From contig JAEERW010000001.1 in the NCBI GenBank assembly GCA_016286055.1, positions 467,988 to 531,987 on the forward strand: 64,000 bases of DNA, in the 5' to 3' direction. Made by a program: the position numbers and the translations under genes. Position 1 is the first letter of the stretch; each line of letters starts with the position of its first letter. Below, one piece after another: positions 59,734-64,000 of the stretch. The notes below the pieces were generated by a model that made no database searches, was not told the origin of the DNA, and saw only the letters and a list, made by a program, of their open reading frames with translations. Source of the stretch: Bacteroidales bacterium (GTDB lineage Bacteria > Bacteroidota > Bacteroidia > Bacteroidales > UBA3824).

Positions 59734-61875
59734 ATGTCTACTAATATGAAAAAATATCTTTTTTCATTCGTCGTAATAATATCAGTCTTGTCAGGCACAT
59801 TGTTTATCACTTCTTCTGCGTCGGCGCAAGACGATATCAACATTGGAATGGCCGAGATGATGGTGTTTAATGAAGATTTCTCGTCGGCTATCCAGCTCTA
59901 TAAAAAAATGATTGAGATGGAGCCTGAGAACGGCCTTTATCATTTTCAACTCGGATTTTGCTACCTCAACACTTCAAGTAAGAAAGACTCCTCGATGCAG
60001 GAGTTTAGAACCGCTCTAAACACTTATAAGGCAAAACAGCGCAAAGGTACACAAGGCATCGAAACCGAGTTTTATCTCGGAAGGGCTTATCGTGTGAACG
60101 ATTCTATAGATCAGGCACTTAGTACACTTGAAAAGCTCAAACGCAGAGTGTCGAACAAAAAATTTCTTGAAATCATCGACAAGGAGATCGACCTTTGCAA
60201 CCTTACCCTCGAAATGAAGTCGCATCCAGTTGAAATTCAGGTACAAAATTTAGGAGCTATTGTCAATAGTGAATTTTCTGACCACAGCCCAGTGCTCACC
60301 GCCGACGAGTCGGTGCTGATATTTACATCGCGTCGTCCTTATGGCAACCACGAAATTGAAGCCGACGACCAGTATGATGAAAATATCTATGTGTCGCGCA
60401 AGCAGTCGACAGGCACTTGGAGCGCTCCTCAACCTATCAGCGACAATATCAACACGCCAGAGCACGAGGCTACTGTTTCTATTTCGTACGATGGTTCCGA
60501 GCTATATATTTATCGCGAAGATGACAACGGTACATTGCTGGTGTCAAAATTTGACGGTAGCGACTGGGGTGTGCCCGTTCCTCTCAGCGAAAATATCAAC
60601 ACAAAATATCGTGAAACAGGAGCCTGCCTCTCTACAAATGGCAAATTCTTGTATTTTGCAAGCGACCGTCCAGGGGGATACGGCGGATACGATATTTACG
60701 TGTCGGAACGTCAGCCCGACGGATCGTGGGGCGTGTCCAAAAACCTTGGCGATGCTGTAAATACCCCCGAAGACGAGGAAGGCCCGTTTGTGCTCCCTGA
60801 CAATTCAAAATTGTATTTCAGCAGCAAGGGTCACAGAGGACTCGGCGGATACGACATTTTCTACTGCGATGCTAACGAATTCGGTACATGGTCGAGGGCT
60901 GTAAACGCAGGTTTCCCGATTAATACTGCCGAAGATGATGTATTCCTATTTATCACTCCCACAAGCGCACGTTCTTATTTTGCTTCTGAGCGTAAAGACG
61001 GAATAGGCCGCTCTGACATCTACGTGATGGGTCTGCCTTCGGTAATGGAAACCGAGCTCGCTGTTGTAACTGGTTATGTGGGCGTGTGCGAAGGCAAAGT
61101 GCCCGAAAGCCTTATCACCATTCGCGACAACAGCCTTGGCGTTACCAGCACAGCAATTCCAAATGTCAAAACTGGCAAGTATATCTTTATCGGACGTCGC
61201 GCCCACAATTATACGCTTACCGCCACAGTTGACAACAGGGTGGTGTATACCGAAACATTCGACATTGACGGCAACGCACCTGCCCAGATTACGCATAAGA
61301 CCATTCAGCTCGACCCCGAGCACAATTGTCCCGAGCCCCACGTGCCTGTGGAAGAATCTGAACGCATCCCGGGCAAGTACTACGACGAAAATGGCATAGC
61401 TTACGACTGCCTTGCCGAAATCGAAGATATTTCGTTCTCGTTTGGCGATGCAAAGGCTCTCAAACCTACTCCAAGTCTCGATTCTTTGGCAAAATATCTC
61501 AACAACAACCGCGACGCCGTGGTAGAAATCCGCGCCTTCTGCGATGCAAAAGGTAGCGCATTGTACAATCTCAACCTGTCGAAACGTCGTGGCAATGTGG
61601 TGGTTAACTATTTGGTACAGAAAGGTGTAAAACGCAACCAACTGATTGTCCAGGGGTTGGGAGAGGAGAATCCTATTTCGTTTAACATCATTAATGGAGA
61701 ATTTGACGACGAGTCGAAAGCATACAACCGCCGTGTAGAATTTCTTATGAAAAAGCAGGGCTCTAAGGAGACACTTTTGATACGACCCATAACATCTGTT
61801 CCAGATAAGTATAGAAACCCGCTTTATCAAAAGGATTACACGAAGGCCGAAGGTACGCCTGAATCTGAAATTTAA
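59734..61875 (+). CDS. PorE-like OmpA family protein (TPR, propeller, CRD, OmpA domains)
   Basis: A 713-residue exported protein; starts at 59734 or at the next ATG (59746, MKKYLFSF). The signal peptide ends near SASAQD and has no lipobox. Domain order is TPR (about 35-140), a PD40/WD40-like propeller (165-440; TADESVLIFTSRRPYG, GKFLYFASDRPGGYGGYDIY), a carboxypeptidase-regulatory-like beta domain (455-525), and an OmpA peptidoglycan-binding domain (565-690; FCDAKGSALYNLNLSKRRG). The same order is known for PorE of the type IX secretion system, which is a lipoprotein; here the missing lipobox argues for a paralogue. It likely links outer-membrane complexes to peptidoglycan. Confidence 0.82.
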   Translation: MSTNMKKYLFSFVVIISVLSGTLFITSSASAQDDINIGMAEMMVFNEDFSSAIQLYKKMIEMEPENGLYHFQLGFCYLNTSSKKDSSMQEFRTALNTYKAKQRKGTQGIETEFYLGRAYRVNDSIDQALSTLEKLKRRVSNKKFLEIIDKEIDLCNLTLEMKSHPVEIQVQNLGAIVNSEFSDHSPVLTADESVLIFTSRRPYGNHEIEADDQYDENIYVSRKQSTGTWSAPQPISDNINTPEHEATVSISYDGSELYIYREDDNGTLLVSKFDGSDWGVPVPLSENINTKYRETGACLSTNGKFLYFASDRPGGYGGYDIYVSERQPDGSWGVSKNLGDAVNTPEDEEGPFVLPDNSKLYFSSKGHRGLGGYDIFYCDANEFGTWSRAVNAGFPINTAEDDVFLFITPTSARSYFASERKDGIGRSDIYVMGLPSVMETELAVVTGYVGVCEGKVPESLITIRDNSLGVTSTAIPNVKTGKYIFIGRRAHNYTLTATVDNRVVYTETFDIDGNAPAQITHKTIQLDPEHNCPEPHVPVEESERIPGKYYDENGIAYDCLAEIEDISFSFGDAKALKPTPSLDSLAKYLNNNRDAVVEIRAFCDAKGSALYNLNLSKRRGNVVVNYLVQKGVKRNQLIVQGLGEENPISFNIINGEFDDESKAYNRRVEFLMKKQGSKETLLIRPITSVPDKYRNPLYQKDYTKAEGTPESEI

Positions 61876-61881
61876 CGAGCG

Positions 61882-64000
61882 ATGTTGCCAATATATGCAG
61901 AAGTAATATTACCGATTCCCCTGCCTACCCTTCTTACATACGCTGTTCCCGACAATATGGCCACTGCGTGCCACGTTGGATGCCGCGTGGAGGTGCCCAT
62001 GGGGAAATCGAAACACTATTCTGGTATTGTTGCCGCCTTGATAGATACTCCTCCTCGGGGGTTTGACATTAAGGAGATTATAGATATTATCGACACCACT
62101 CCCGTAGTCAACGACATCCATTTGAAATTTTGGCAATGGATGGCCGACTATTATATGTGCACAATAGGAGAGGTGTATCGTGCCGCATTGCCTTCGGCGA
62201 TGAAAATGATTGAAGACACTTATAAGCCAAAAACCGAAAAGTTTTTGTCTTTGCATCAATCTTTTACCAAAGAAATTCAGTTCAAAGAACTTTTCAACGA
62301 CCTTGAACACCGTGCTGTAAAGCAGATGTCGGTGCTGATGGCCTTTCTTGCAGGAGCTGGTATCAAGATTGAAAACGGAGTGATTACCAATCATGGAGAA
62401 ATGTCGCGCCAGAAACTTTTAAAAAATCCCGACCTTTCGGCCGCGGCTCTCGGTGCGCTTATACAAAAACAAGTTTTGGTAGAAACCGAAAAGGAGGTGA
62501 GCCGTATCGAAAAATACGAAGGCGAAATAGAACTCTACCACGACCTTACACCTGCCCAGCAGACAGCTTTGGAGCAAGTGGAATCCCAGTTTGCCGAAAA
62601 GAACACCGTATTGTTGTATGGTATCACAGGCAGTGGAAAAACTGAATTGTATATTAAATTGATCAACAAGTATTTAGAACAAGGTACCCATGTGCTTTAC
62701 CTTTTGCCTGAGATTGTGCTCACATCTCAGATTGTTAGACGGTTGCAAAAGGTTTTTGGCAATATGGTATGCATATATCACAGCAAGCTGTCGGATGCCG
62801 AACGTTCTGAAATATGGAAGACCTTGTATTCGGGCGATAGTCCCAAACTTGTGCTCGGAGTGCGCTCATCGGTTTTCTTGCCGTTTAACAACTTGGGACT
62901 TATCATTGTTGACGAAGAACACGAAACATCTTATAAGCAGTTTGACCCTGCACCACGCTACAATGCCCGCGACTGTGCTGTAGTGCTGGCTCAGATGTAT
63001 GGTGCGAAAGTGCTTCTGGGCTCTGCCACACCGTCGTTAGAGTCGTTTTTCAATGCCAAAAGCGGCAAATACGGATTTGTAGAGCTTAACAAGAGATTTT
63101 CGGAACAAGGGCAACCCCAGTATCTCATTGTTGACACCTTGGAAGCCGCCAAACGCCGCCAAATGAAGTCGCTGTTTTCGCCTCAGCTTTTAGGCGAGGT
63201 TAAAAACTGCATAGAGGGTCACGAGCAGACACTGTTGTTTCGTAATCGACGAGGCTTTTCACCATATGTGGAGTGCCAATCGTGCGGCTGGATTCCCGTT
63301 TGCGAAAACTGCGACGTTAGCCTCACATACCACAAGCACGATGGACGACTTGTATGCCATCACTGCGGATATTGTATAGAAATGCCAACCAAATGTATGG
63401 CTTGTGGCGATACCGCATTGAAAACCGTAGGGTTCGGAACAGAGAAAATCGAAGACGAGATAAAACTATATTTTCCAAATGCAAGAATTTCGCGTTTGGA
63501 TTCCGATGTCACCACATCGCGCTCTCGCTACGAAAAAATCATTGCCGACTTTGAAGATGGCAACATAGATATTTTAACAGGCACGCAGATGATTTCCAAG
63601 GGATTCGATTTCCAGAAACTCCGTCTTGTGGCTATTCTCAATGCCGACAGCATGCTCAACTACCCTGATTTTCGTGCAGAAGAACGCGCATACCAACAGA
63701 TAACACAAGTAGGTGGTCGTGCCGGACGCTCGCAAATCAAGGGCAAGGTGCTTATTCAGACCAACAATCCTACGCACCCTGTTTTTCAGGATATTATATC
63801 AAACAACTATATGCTGCTCTACAGCCGTTTGATTGCCGAGCGTAGCAAATTTCTTTATCCGCCGTTTGCACGATTGATAAAGATTCAACTCAAGCATAAG
63901 AACCCAGAACAGCTTGAGCGCGATGCCGACCGACTGGCCGATATACTTAGAAAATCGTTCGGCGCAGGCGTGCTAGGCCCTGAGTATCCGCTTATTAGCC
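61882..64000 (+). CDS. priA: Primosomal protein N' (PriA helicase), 3' end outside window
   Basis: Open from ATG 61882 to the right edge, at least 706 codons. The N-terminal 3'-DNA-binding domain begins MLPIYAEVILPIPLPTLLTY. The helicase core has Walker A GITGSGKTE (247-255), the DEEH box (344-347) and FKGFDFQ-type motif V (SKGFDFQKL). The zinc-binding insert with paired Cys residues reads QSCGWIPVCENCDVSLTYH and, further on, CHHCGYC and CMACG. PriA restarts stalled replication forks. It follows the PorE-like gene after six bases, possibly in one transcript. It is truncated only by the window. Confidence 0.95.
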   Translation, partial: MLPIYAEVILPIPLPTLLTYAVPDNMATACHVGCRVEVPMGKSKHYSGIVAALIDTPPRGFDIKEIIDIIDTTPVVNDIHLKFWQWMADYYMCTIGEVYRAALPSAMKMIEDTYKPKTEKFLSLHQSFTKEIQFKELFNDLEHRAVKQMSVLMAFLAGAGIKIENGVITNHGEMSRQKLLKNPDLSAAALGALIQKQVLVETEKEVSRIEKYEGEIELYHDLTPAQQTALEQVESQFAEKNTVLLYGITGSGKTELYIKLINKYLEQGTHVLYLLPEIVLTSQIVRRLQKVFGNMVCIYHSKLSDAERSEIWKTLYSGDSPKLVLGVRSSVFLPFNNLGLIIVDEEHETSYKQFDPAPRYNARDCAVVLAQMYGAKVLLGSATPSLESFFNAKSGKYGFVELNKRFSEQGQPQYLIVDTLEAAKRRQMKSLFSPQLLGEVKNCIEGHEQTLLFRNRRGFSPYVECQSCGWIPVCENCDVSLTYHKHDGRLVCHHCGYCIEMPTKCMACGDTALKTVGFGTEKIEDEIKLYFPNARISRLDSDVTTSRSRYEKIIADFEDGNIDILTGTQMISKGFDFQKLRLVAILNADSMLNYPDFRAEERAYQQITQVGGRAGRSQIKGKVLIQTNNPTHPVFQDIISNNYMLLYSRLIAERSKFLYPPFARLIKIQLKHKNPEQLERDADRLADILRKSFGAGVLGPEYPLIS

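Noticed and set aside
60946..61830. 294-codon minus-strand frame opposite the PorE-like gene
   Set aside because: Antisense shadow of the OmpA and CRD domains; composition follows the real frame.
1..64000. tRNA, rRNA, integrase, transposase or prophage genes
   Set aside because: Looked for in the gaps and among the protein motifs; none could be supported.

Overview
The window comes from a Bacteroidota chromosome, most likely Bacteroidales. The evidence is a ribosomal/RNA-polymerase gene end (rpoA-rplQ), a lack of obvious Shine-Dalgarno sites, and many promoters of the Bacteroidota type (TTTG, 19-21 bp, TAnnTTTG). The gene families also fit: a GH9 hydrolase, a TlpA-type thioredoxin, a PorE-like OmpA protein, SCSDD/CNKDD-type lipoproteins, and PD-(D/E)XK-linked ATPases. 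No rRNA, tRNA, CRISPR array, transposase or integrase was found.

Layout. 0-1.3 kb: rpoA end and rplQ. 1.4-7.6 kb: a membrane WD40 protein with a degenerate STAND-like domain, then a three-gene operon (flavin reductase, unknown protein, cytoplasmic HtrA-like protease). 7.6-10 kb: an AT-rich accessory stretch with a small ORF/membrane protein pair, a PIN toxin-antitoxin module and a gene remnant. 10-24 kb: GH9, FAD oxidoreductase, two AAA/PDDEXK_9 ATPases, a ParM-like protein that looks circularly permuted, mtaB, a SpoIIE phosphatase, a GNAT enzyme, a TlpA protein and a DUF2809 protein. 24-30 kb: two DUF4143 ATPases, miaB, and a response regulator-PAS-adenylate cyclase. 30-40.4 kb: lipoproteins, a third AAA/PDDEXK_9 ATPase, tex, two Fic proteins and an RluA-type pseudouridine synthase. 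40.5-46.5 kb: a small membrane protein, a DUF3352-MORN protein, a large membrane/PDDEXK-like/TPR/propeller protein and a HAD phosphatase. 46.4-58.3 kb: a compact five-gene minus-strand signalling operon. 58.5-64 kb: lysA, a PorE-like protein and the start of priA.

The most notable pattern concerns small accessory genes. A Fic gene, a DUF4143 ATPase and a PIN toxin-antitoxin pair each sit directly behind another gene (tex, miaB and a membrane-protein gene) and are followed on the far side by a second copy of that gene's last 14-24 codons. The copies stay in frame, end in a stop codon, and in two of the three cases differ mainly at synonymous positions. This suggests the cassettes arrived by recombination with DNA carrying a diverged homologue of the gene end, leaving the host gene intact. 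Independently, both DUF4143 ATPases and both Fic genes have gene-specific direct repeats with a 32-34 bp period over their promoters, which may be operators.

Other points worth checking are the ParM-like protein with its phosphate-1 motif at the C-terminus, the HtrA/zinc-ribbon operon, the membrane-anchored PDDEXK-like/TPR/propeller protein, and the signalling operon, which has no DNA-binding output.
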